From positions 6,202,501-6,266,500 of the forward strand of contig NC_134960.1 in NCBI RefSeq assembly GCF_965638725.1: 64,000 nt of DNA, read 5' to 3'. Both the position numbers and the translations under genes were made by a program. The DNA is from Aptenodytes patagonicus. Lineage: Eukaryota > Chordata > Aves > Sphenisciformes > Spheniscidae. Shown here one piece after another: positions 11,701 to 57,565 of the stretch. The stretch's first letter is position 1; each line of letters starts with the position of its first letter. The notes below the pieces were generated by a model, which saw only the letters and a list, made by a program, of their open reading frames with translations, had not been told where the DNA came from and made no database searches.

Positions 11701-13202
11701 CAGCTGGGAACACGGGTGGAGTCCTTTCGGGAAGCTTTGAAAAGGCTCGGAGTGATTTAGGCACTCTGTTTCCCTGGGGTTTCAATTAAGCTTGGAAAAT
11801 GACTCCAGGGAGCCTTCGCTGGGAGTTTCTAGGACATGCCGGTGTCACGGGTTCGTCAGCCCGGCTCTCATCGGCGCTGGCTGCCCACGACCGCAGAGAG
11901 CTTGGTGCCGGTGTGGACTTTTTAAAGTAATTTGAAGTCTCAGAAAGTGCAGACTGTGGTGGCTGCTCACTGGCGACCTCTCCTGGGAATCCAGCCCAGG
12001 ATATTTATCTGAAATAATATAAATATTTTTTAATTTACATTATTACTGGTCTGCATAAGGCTACATTGTATCTTTGTATGCAGGCATTTTTCCAGACATC
12101 ATTTTAGATTCTAGAAATGCACATCCATCAAAACACCTGACCGTCCCAAAGTGCCTGAATGCCGATGCAGATTCGTCCCTTTTGGACGTGCCCCACGAAG
12201 AGGCTGGAAAGCTGAGCGCCGTCGACCGTGGCAGGGCTCGGTGAGGGCACTGTCCTGCCATCACTTGAAAGCCTTCTCCTACCCAGGGTCCCTCAGGGTG
12301 CCGAGTCGCTCGCAGCGGCTGCCTGAAGCTGGAACCCGTCAGGGTGGCCCGGGGACGCCGGCAGTGGCTGGAAAATCTTAGAAATCTCTACCAAGGGAAG
12401 CAGCGAGCTGTGCAAATGCCGTTACATATTACAAGCAACAGGCTGTTTCCTGCCGGTCAGGCCTTGCAGGACAACTGCACTTCGCTTGTGTAGCTCCTTT
12501 CCAAACCCCCATCTGGCAGTGCTGTGGGGGGAAAGGGGTCTAACGTGCCGTGCTACTGTCCCACCTCTCCTTGTGCTGAAAATAAACCCAGATGGACCAA
12601 GGTTAGAGTACAAACGTGCCCTGCAGAAGAGTGGGTGGCCGCTCAGCTCCCAGGAAAGCCGCATTTGCTTCCCTTCGCTCTCAAGACTTCAACTGCACAG
12701 AAGTCCAGCTTTCATTTTTCAGGCCCTGGGATCTCCATCCTTAAATACGGAGATCAATTTTATTTTGGAAGCTGTGCCTGTCAGTCCCGCAGACCTCCCA
12801 GCACAGCTCACAAAGGACCCAAACAATTCGAGTAAACCTGCCATAAACAACTTTTGTTGCACGAACAATTCTTTAATCACAGAAATAGCACTCCCAGAAA
12901 ATAACTTAATTCCTGAACTATTTTCTGTGGTTTGGGTGGCAGGGCTGATCACGGCTCTATTTCTCCACTGCTGCTGCTGTCTCCGTTTCTCTCCTTCAGG
13001 CTTCATGCTTGTTCTTCAGACCAATGCAAAAGCATCTTCGAATATGTTCACGCTGCAGTGGGGATTGAGCTGAGTGGGTTTTTCTCCATCTGGTCCTTCC
13101 TGCAACACCGGGGCGCAGCGAGCCCTTCTCACCTGATCGAGGGTTTTTTCACCCTGATACCAAAAGCCAGCGGCTGTTTCATAACCGTACTTCTTGTGCC
13201 GT
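8716..13202. other. Intergenic DNA, no gene seen
   Basis: No frame here carries a recognisable domain or paired splice sites. It holds homopolymer runs (A-run at about 9720-9734, T-run at about 10857-10870). A stretch at about 11280-11480 with several ATTA and AATTA cores might be regulatory. The longest open frame (12486-13073, plus) has no recognised homology. Confidence 0.45.
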
Positions 13203-13217
13203 GCCACCATCTAGTGG
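13203..13217 (-). promoter_or_regulatory. Candidate CTCF-binding site
   Basis: The minus-strand sequence CCACTAGATGGTGGC matches the CTCF core consensus CCASYAGRKGGCRSY at 14 of 15 positions; a T replaces the C after GG. It lies between the DEPP-like gene and ADAMTS3. Binding is inferred from sequence only. Confidence 0.4.
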
Positions 13218-13590
13218 TAACTCGACTAGAAACTCTGCACCCGGAGAGGCAAAGCAGTGTGAGTGGGTCCTCCATCATCGGTCTGCCGGGAACCCAAGCT
13301 CTGCTTGGAGTAGCACGGATGCAAAGTGCAATTTCGTCATGTAAGGCTGGTGGGAGCACTCTGCTGATGAAGCACAAAACCCAGCAGATTAACTATGATG
13401 AGGTTTCTCCCACATGTGTCATCCTGCTCTGCTTCTTGCTGTGATGATAAGAAGGGCGCTTGCACTTGATGTGGTTCTGTGGCTCCATCACTTCGGTCCC
13501 TGCTTGGCTTTGGAAAGCTGCTAATGAAGGAGGGATTGCGGAAGGGTGGTGAGGAGGGGTGCAGGGGGAGAGAGCACAGGAGGGCAATGC

Positions 13591-13637
13591 ACGCACACAC
13601 ACATCCACACGCGCGTGCGCACACACACACACACACC
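13591..13637. repeat. (CA)n microsatellite, imperfect
   Basis: An interrupted CA/CG dinucleotide tract on the plus strand with a CGCGCGTGCG interruption. Confidence 0.9.
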
Positions 13638-16600
13638 CTCCAGTGGGGTTTCCAGACATTCAGCCCCCAGAAGGGCTCTGCGCCATTTTTTAAGCCCCTA
13701 AGAGCAAAGCCAAGTGGAATTGCTCCTTGAACTGCTTTTTTTTTTTTTCAGAGAGCACTCAGCAGAGCCAACCATGGGACTCCCCGACTCTGCTCATTTC
13801 TGTACCACCAAGCTGTAAGTCCTTCTTCCAAGACGTGAGTATGTGCTCAGGGAGGCTCTGGTTTACCAGCACAGGCTCCTTGCTCTGCCCAAGCTACCTC
13901 TCACTGGTGGTAGTGGGATTGCAAGTGGATTTGGAGGGTCTCTGCTGGGAAACTCCATCCCTAACCCATTCCTCCTGTCTTTGTTGAACCAGCTGCCCTC
14001 CAGGTAATCCTGCAACGCCTGTGACTGCCTGTGCATGAACAAGGGATCCCCTTGCACATGATGAAGGGGAGTGTACGCACACACCATAAATTAACTCATG
14101 CTGTATATCAAAAAGCTGACCCCCCCAGCACTAGCCCCCTTACAGTCTCAGCAGTGCATGGGCCAATTTTATTTCTTCCAAGGCCAGAGCAATGGTTCCC
14201 ATGAAGACAGTGGGGTCTCCTCTCAGCACCTCTTCAGGGTGGGGTCCTCAGGCACAGAAGACAGAGGTTGCAAATGTTGAGGCCCGTTTTGCAGTGCAAT
14301 GCATGGTTTTGGCATTTAGCTTATGGCTTGCTGCCAATGTAGCACACATGGTGGGTTTGCTTTTGTGGGAATGCACGGAGCCAGGCATGGCTTTGTGTTC
14401 AGGAACAGGCAAAACACCAGTATTTGGTGTTTGTGGATGCCATGGGAGTAGGATACTGTACAGATATGGTCTATGTGAACGAGATAGAACATTCTCCCTG
14501 CAGCTTTTCTTTTAGGATAACGTTTCCTTTCCTTCCACTGCCAGAGAGCTTCTGCTTTAATGCACACGCTGCACTGAGCTGGGTAAATGAATCCCAGTTA
14601 GTGATGTACTCAGTGCTGTTTAACCCGCTGTGATCCTGCACTCCCTGCAGCACCAGGCTTCCTAGAAGAAATTGGTTATCTGCAATGAGACCCGAGCTGG
14701 GCCACTCGATTTTGGGGGCATGAGCATAACACCTTCAACTGGATGAGGCTCCTGGAGCAAACATTCACGGTGCTGTTCCCAAAGCATGGCTTCCCAGGCA
14801 CATCCAGCCCCGCGGCAGGTACCTGCTTTCGTCTTCAAATACGCTTGGAGAAAGAGGTGTTAAGCTGTCGTGGGCTTTCCGAAGCAGTGACGGTCCCCCA
14901 GCAGGGCCCAGGGGACCATTACAGTATTTCCCCTTAGAGGTGAGGTAGATTTTTAAGTTAAAAAAATTCTGTCACTTCCCTTCGCATTTGGCATCACCCC
15001 CATGCCAGGGAAATGATGCTCAGGAGCTTTGACACCTGGAGGGGCCAGAGCCGCACCTGCGGGGCCGTGTGTACGTGTGTGTACGTCTGTCCGGGCTCCT
15101 ACATGGGCACCAGTTTTTGCCCAAGTCTGAAGAATGTTTGTAAAGGGGCTAAAAAGCTGATGTAGGCCAGGAGAGGAAGAGATGGCCTCCTGTAATTGTC
15201 ATCTTTAGGCATTTCAGACAGAGAGAGGAAGACTGGGGGGAGGGAGGGGTGTTGGATGTGTTTGAACCCACCATGGGTGTTTCTCGTGTGTCGGGTATGG
15301 ACATGAGAACCTTTCCCATGGCCACTCTCAAAATCTCCAAATCTTTGGGTTGGGAAAGCAAAAGCCAATTCAATAAAACCCTTGTCACAGCTGTAAATTA
15401 GATACTATACGAATTGTCCCATGAAATGAAACCCAGGTTTTGGCCGCTCCGCTGTTTTGTCAGGGCATTCCAGTTAAGTAAATGCCTTTTTGGTGTTGAA
15501 AATGCTGAGGTGGTTCATTACCTCATTAAAGAACATGTTGGACCTGAATGCACTGCGTGGTGCTAACTGAACAATCAAGGTAAGCGTGGATCTTTCAAAT
15601 CCTCAAGCAACAAACTTCAATTAGATGGGAGAGATTCAATTATGCTTTAAAGGGAACCTGGCTACGAGCGTGCAGGATATGGCAGGAAAATGTATGCAAA
15701 AGAATTTCATGGAAAGGAGCAATTATTTTATCAATAGGACATGCAAAGAGAAATTTGCTCATCCGTCCTGAACAGAAGCCCAAATAACTGAGCCTTTTAA
15801 GGAGATGATACATGGACCAGGATGGATTTCAGCCGAATGTAAAGGCTGAGAGCCTCAAGCAGGTTTAAGTGAGTTTGCTTAATTTCCGTGCAGCTGTTAA
15901 CTGAGGTTTTGGTCCAGTGACTTCATGATATTTGGCCTTGGATAACGGATGTTGTAACAAGGACGTAGGACTTTGGCAGCAAGTATCCCAATCTCAATTC
16001 ATCAAGATAAAATTTTAGAAATGGAATTGGTTTTGAGTCTGAAGATGCTGGTTCTTCCTCCCCCAGCATCTCTGCCTAACGTTACTTCAATGAGAAAGGC
16101 ACAGGGAATAGTCAAACACTTTGCAAAAGAACACAGACATTTGAATTTAATAAATTATAAAATTAAAGATTCTAATTTGTATATACATTTTTAATATACA
16201 AGAAATGGCTATTTATTGCAATTTCTGTTAAGGCATATGTAAGTGAATGGAAGTTGCATATAGATATTCAGACGAACATAACTAATACTGTGCATTGTAG
16301 GTGAGTAAATAAGACATTAAATGCATTACGTAATAAAATAAAACATAAAACCCTTTGAGTACTGGTAAAGCACCATTTCTAGAATTCTCAAAATATCTGA
16401 AAGCATTCTATGGAGATGTTGTGAGACTCTAAATATTGAATGGATATATGAATATAAAAAGTGATGCATTCATAATAGATTACAGAATTTTTTAAAGGAA
16501 TGTTGGTGAAAAAAATGACAGTAGAATGGAGCCAAAGGAACCGGAATTGGTTTGGGATTTTTTTTTTTTTCCTTCATGAGGGACTGTCACTTGGATTTTA

Positions 16601-19600
16601 AGTTTAGACCAACAGAAAAATGACGACTTAGAAAGCTGTGTACTTGCATGGTTGGATCACAAAATGCATTGCTTAATGGGAGCACATTGCTTTAGCTCTC
16701 AGCTCTCTGAGATGGTCTCTGCAGGAATATATTCACTTATAAATCTGCTTTAGTTTCTGGGGATTAGGTTACATTAAAATACCACCCTCTGCTCATTATG
16801 TCTCAAAATGCAGCACCTGGGCAACAGCAAAACGGTTACAGAAGACACACTACGATGATGCTCTTGCCCAATAACAGCATTGTAGAAAAGAGCAAACAGT
16901 TGTCAAAGTTCAACCAACCAAAAAAATGACCAAAATTTCCACTGCTTGACAAGGAACGAAGATCAGCTGAGAGCAAAACCCCATCTATTGCCTTGGGCTG
17001 CTTTTTCTTTATCAATGGAGCTCTGCTCTGTGTTTCCCAGTAGAAGTGAGGTGCATGCTCTCAGGAAACCACCATCATGGGGAACTGCTGAAAAAAATAC
17101 CTTCTGAAAAATTCATGCCAGCTTGAAAAGAAGGCGTCTTTCCTGGTCTGAAGAGACTTTTTTTTTTCCCCTCTCGTACAGCAAGACTCTAAAGAGAAGG
17201 CAGCTGGTGGCTCTGCTCCATAAGGAGATGGACCAGTCTGTATCCATCAGTGTCTCACTGTCTTGAGCAATCTAGACTGAAGCTGCTCCTTCAAATATCG
17301 TTTCAGTGTTCCCCAAGTAACAGCTAGAGAAATATTCAGTAGAATTAAACTCAGCGAGAAATAAATCAAATTAAAGCTCCCAAAAGGTGAGACTGAGAAG
17401 GGAGCAGCCCTTCCTAAATGCAGATGCCACTAGGCATTGCATCAGGTCCCTAATGAACACTAGACCTAGTGTAGCACCACAACAGCTTTCTGGAAGGCTG
17501 CTCCTGCTCCAAGATGCGGAAGTTGTTTCCACCTTATCTGGAAAAATGCTTTTGGTTTGATAGCGAACTCACTCTGGAGAAAGAACAAAGCGGTCAAGTG
17601 TCTGAACTTTGAACCAGCTTTGCAAGTTCAGCCAGGGTTTCCATGCCACGCGTGAGTGAGCGAACCCCTGCGAATTGACCTTGCGCAGCCTACAGCAGTC
17701 CTGGCCACTGGGAGACACAGCTGGAAACGCTCAGCACAGAACCACCAAGACCTTTTTAAACGTTGGGCCTCCGCACTGGAACAGGCCTTTCCTCGTGCTG
17801 CTGGCAGAAAGGTCACTTGAAGTTGCACCAAATCAATTCCTGCCCCACCTGCTATTGGGACACAACTAAGTCCTTTGGACAGAAGAGGCTATTTGTAAGA
17901 CAGCATTTGAGCTGTGGACACTTCCTCCTGTGGCATTTCTTCATGTTGCCTGGTTGACTAAGCCTATTCCTGATCCTAAGGAAGAACAGAAGCTATTAGA
18001 TGGGTTATGTCAAGCTTCTGGAGATCAGAGAAATGGGTCTCCACAAAGTCCCAGAGACTGGGACCATCCAGGCAGTAAACTTCTACCTCACCACCTGCGT
18101 AACTTCAAGCCCCAACCCCTCTCTACCCTTGTGTGGGTTTGTGAGGGGTTTTCATAAGTTTATCGTATGCTTGGCTGTGCTTCTAGGCTATGAAAAAGCT
18201 GGGGGTTGTGGTTTATTTTTGTTGGCCACAGAGCTAAAAGCAGGATAATAACTTATATGGGAAACGATGAGTTTCACACTAACCACATCTGTGTAAAGGA
18301 CATGTGGAAGGCAAGAAATACTCACTATGTCTACAGGCTGGGAGCCCAGCTACAGCTTGTGTCTCCCATGGCACAGCAGCTGGAATGATGTTGATTTAGA
18401 CACATCTTCCTTGCTTATAAATAGCATGGTGGGTTTTCTTCCCTTCAGTGCTCATTACTACATTGCTGTTTTGTACAGATGTGATTTGACCCTACGCTGT
18501 TTCTAAAACTTGTCCTGCCTGTAGGCAGCCACAAATCCCTCGGCACAAGGCTCCTGGGGCCAGCGCCGGGCTTGCCCGTGCATGGTGGCTCTGTAACGGC
18601 AGGCAGGCCAGGGAGCAGGGCTGGGCTGAGCGAAGGTTGCCACGTGGGCAACTAAAGATAAGCAACCTTTGACTGCAGGAAAATGGTTAGTGTCTCACAA
18701 GTTAATGTCTGAGGTGAGACTCCTGCCACTGCCCCAGCCAACCGCTGCTCAATGCTGCCAAACTGTGGAGCTTTAGTTTTACTTTTCAAAACCAGAACAG
18801 ATTGCTTTGTTGCTTGCACTGGCTGCTGCTTTCACATCTGCAGCCACATCTACTTGGCCCAGGAGATGTTTCCTAGTGCTCTGGACTTTTACCAGGCCCG
18901 TTATGCTTCCCTGTCTTCATGGTCTTCAGTGTAACTCCCACCCCTGTACCATCTGAGCTGGTCCTGAACACTCACCAAAGTGCATCACCCCGGTCCTCTG
19001 TAAGAAAGGACGCTTTATGCCATCACACCAGCTGAAAACATTCCTTCTCTGCTTTGGCCTAGTATCTCCATAAAGTATTTTTCTTATACCAGGTCTTGTC
19101 CTTCAAAGACTTCTGGCCACAGTTCAGGCCAGAACAGTTCAACATCTCAGTCCTGCAAAGACTGCTGGTCCTGCAGGCTCTCACCTCCTTTCCAGCAAGA
19201 CTCGCTTGGTCTGAAGAGGAGACTGGGCAGCTCATTCAGCTGTGGTGGTCGAGGGCAGGAGGCAGGGTTGCAGGAAGCCACATGTGGTTCACCTTGCAAT
19301 ACTTCTGAAGCTCTTTGCCAGCAGCCGGGCCACAGAAGAGCTCACACATTGCTGGAAACTCAGCACATTTCCAATAATTATGTGACTGTATATCCAGGCT
19401 TATTACTGGCGCTGCTTCAAACTAAGACCAGCTCAGGCTGGAGGATGAAATCTTACTCTCAGACTGGAAAATCTGAACTAGGAGCCATCAGACCTACCCA
19501 ATGGTAAAAGGAGGATTTCAGGGAAGCCCTGGTCTCTGCAGGAGGTTTACCAGCAAAGAGAAAACAAATGGAAGAGTCCAAGCCAGGAGACAGGAGAAAA

Positions 19601-19800
19601 ACTGCTCAGATGCCACCCGCAGCAGGAACCAGTGCATGCTCCCCGTCTCTGCGGTGTCAGAGCCAAGCTGAATTCATCTTCTGATCTCCAACCAGGAATT
19701 CAAAATGACCTATGAAAACCATGATGACCCTGAGGGGAAAGGAAGTACTCAAAGGGTTGTCAGGTTACACATCTTAAAGTTTCTAGCAGACCTGGTACTG
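13638..19800. other. Intergenic DNA, no gene seen
   Basis: GC content falls to the right of about 15.4 kb. Several ORFs of 60-110 codons exist but none resembles a known protein or has supporting splice sites. The stretch at about 15480-15960 has AT-rich homeodomain-like cores and could be a conserved noncoding element. A long ADAMTS3 3' UTR variant could extend into the right part of this region; no evidence decides this. Confidence 0.4.
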
Positions 19801-19807
19801 TGAGTAC

Positions 19808-19845
19808 ACGTGTGTGTGTGTCTGTGTGTGGATGTATGTGTATAT
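19808..19845. repeat. (TG)n microsatellite, imperfect
   Basis: An interrupted TG tract that runs directly into TATATAAGG. Confidence 0.85.
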
Positions 19846-19885
19846 AAGGGCACAGCAGACAATTGTTCACTTCTGCACCAATAAA
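19841..19885 (+). promoter_or_regulatory. TATA-like box followed by AATAAA
   Basis: TATATAAGG at 19841-19849 is followed 31 bases later by AATAAA at 19880-19885 on the plus strand. This close spacing of a core promoter motif and a poly(A) signal is seen in some retroviral-type LTRs. I could not find LTR ends, a target-site duplication or internal retroviral coding sequence, so this is only a resemblance. Confidence 0.2.
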
Positions 19886-20511
19886 GCTGTCCTAAAAAAA
19901 GGAAGATAATACAAAATTATTTCCTCCAAAATAACCTCATCCCATGGGAGAAAAAAATGTTTTCTTAACAAAGCACCAAAGAAAAGGCAACAAGAATCCA
20001 GTCATCTTTAAGTTAAACAGTATGTGGGTAGAAAAAAAATCAGACCAATAAAAAAAGCACCAACCAACAAAGATCACTGAGGCTGTTGCATTACAGGAAC
20101 TTAAAGACTATCAAAAATATGGTAATTGTAAACAGAAAGCCTAGGATGTTGTCAGTCCAAGTTGGCTGGATCTACCCTACTAAATGTCTTGCATGTATTC
20201 AAAAGTTTTGGAGAATCCTTTGAAATTGTTTATGGAAATATGTAAACTACTGTTTGCCAGGTTTTAATTTACACATAAATATATGGCTACAGAATTCTCT
20301 CTATATTTTCTTACACAGTCCCAGTTAAGAAAGCTATGTAAGCACATGCCTAGCTGTAACCACAGGAGCAGCTCTACAGAAGTCAGCTAAACTTAGTCTG
20401 GCATGTCCTTAAGTACCTTCCTGAACCGGGGACTGAGTTAGTGCCCAGGTTTATGCAATGCACAGAAGCATCACAGGATTGCTGACCACCTGCTTGTCAG
20501 TGTTAAAGGGA

Positions 20512-20517
20512 TTTATT
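20512..20517 (-). terminator. ADAMTS3: Candidate poly(A) signal of ADAMTS3
   Basis: AATAAA on the minus strand lies about 390 bases after the ADAMTS3 stop codon and is followed by a TG-rich stretch. It would give a short 3' UTR. Longer forms using later signals, for example one at about 16211, cannot be excluded. Confidence 0.4.
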
Positions 20518-20908
20518 ATGTCTTGGGACTGTTTTCCTCCATCCTAAGTGTAACTCCCATTACTATTCCCAAGCAGTTTTACACAGGCATAGAAGACTTA
20601 AAAGAGCCCATAAACAAGAAACCTGCTAACCTGGCCTAGGTATTACGGTTTGTTTGGATTCAGTGAAACTCTGTTATGATATTGCACTAATACTCCACCG
20701 TACCCTGTAAACCTAGCCGTCAAAGTGTTCAGATTAGCACTTATGAAACAATCTGTCATTTCCATTTATAGTAGGCTTTAGAATTTGGCATCTCTGCCAT
20801 AGCACCACTTTGATTTTTCCCCATTTTTAGTCTCTACAACATGGGCAATACTATGATGTTGGTAACATCTCTATAAGAGAAAAACGTTGTTTGTGTCATA
20901 TTTCCATT

Positions 20909-55835
<34,927 letters not shown>

Positions 55836-57531
55836 TTATTTATTAAAAGCGTCGCAATTTTTTTTCCAACTTGTTCAGGCACTTGAACAAACATTCCATG
55901 TCCATTAAACGTCTGTTCTTAATAAAGAGACAATTACATTTCAGAAACAAATTTTACTGGATCAAGAAAGTAAGAAAATAGCTAAAGTTCACAGTTAGAT
56001 TACATGCAATTTCCATGACACATTCATGAGGTCTAACACATAACAAAAGAAAAAAAAAAAAGGGGGGGGTATTTAATAACAAAACTGATATTTTATTGTG
56101 CAGTGTGTATCATTATTTCTATGCCACCCTGGCACCAGCTTGCACCATCACTTCCAGTCTGGATACAGAGTTTCCAGCAGAGCCCGTGCCCCTCTTGGAA
56201 CTGCAGCGGCTGTTGGCCAGCGCAGGCTAACCCAGCGTGGGGAAAGGTAATGCCTAATGGCCAAGGGAAGCAAATGGCAACAACAGCAGACGGCCAGCAC
56301 CCAGCCCTGGTTCACTTTTGCCATGAAACCGAGCTGTCGGGGCTGTTTTGTCAGACCTTTGAACACTACTGGATGCTCTGGAAGTGTAAAAACTAAGTAT
56401 AATTTTTTCAGCTGTATTTGAATCATTACGTTCAGAAATGGACTTTACCAATGACTGCCTTTTAAAGTGCATGTTCTTTATCCCATTCCACATCTGAAAA
56501 TCGTTCTGAAGGTAGCACACGTAACTTCCCACTCTGGTACGCCATTCTCCCTATAAACCGCACATTGCACGGGTGGTGCGCTGACATGGCTTAGCCAACT
56601 TAAATGAGCTAATGTGTGCTAGGTGCAGTGCAAAGGACCATTCTCTTGAATGAGAAAGGTATCTTAAAATCCAACTACTACATTTGCCTTTTTTCAAAAC
56701 AGTACTTTCTTAAGAATTCCCAGCTAATTCTGCTTAGTATTGTGCATTGCCAAGACTTAAGAAAGCTTATTGTATGTGGGATGCTATAAAATGTATGACT
56801 AATTGACCCATCCCAGGCCTTCCAGGATTTGTAAGAACTACATATGTGAACCCTGGCTTTTCATTTGCAAAAATTAAATTACCATGACAACACTGTAATC
56901 ATAACACAAACCACTACAATTTAGATGCTATACTGTACTGTAAGCATTTGTCATTCCAAAATACTTAATGTAGAGCAAAACCTAGCCTGGGCCAAAAGTA
57001 AGAGAGAAGTAATATAGTTCGTGTTTAAATACAGATGTATTTGACGTGTCCTCTAATTGAGTGCATGATGGAGTACACAGAGTGTTGACTACATGAAAAA
57101 GAAAATCCTCAAAGGGTTGTGGAAGAACAACCTGGAATTGATAAAAGAAAAGTCTGCCAAACTGAGGTCTGATTTTGGCAAAACTGGGATATTACAATTC
57201 TGCAAATGTTCAGAAAAACAAATTAATAAACCAAATAGAGGCACAGTTTGGATTCTGATACCACTGTGGAATGAAAAAGTTGTAATATAATCCCACGCTG
57301 GATCATACTGCTTCCAGCCATAATTCCCTTGGAAAATTGAACTAATAACTGTATTAAAATGGTGGGACAGTTGAGGTGCCTTTATTGCATCTTCATATAT
57401 TTATAAGAGCAGACTTAAACAAACTTCGAGTGACTATTACAGAGTAAAATCCTGGCTCTTCAAGCAAAAAACCTATTCATTTAAACAAGGTTTGACCATT
57501 GTTGAGGTCTTTAATAACATCCATCACTGGT

Positions 57532-57565
57532 AAAACAAAAACAAACAAGCAAACAAACAAAAAAC
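57532..57565. repeat. (AAAC)n simple repeat
   Basis: Imperfect AAAC/AAACA tract on the plus strand. Confidence 0.85.

Noticed and set aside
12486-13073. 195-codon plus-strand open frame
   Set aside because: No domain, no splice support, overlapping frames on both strands; composition-driven.
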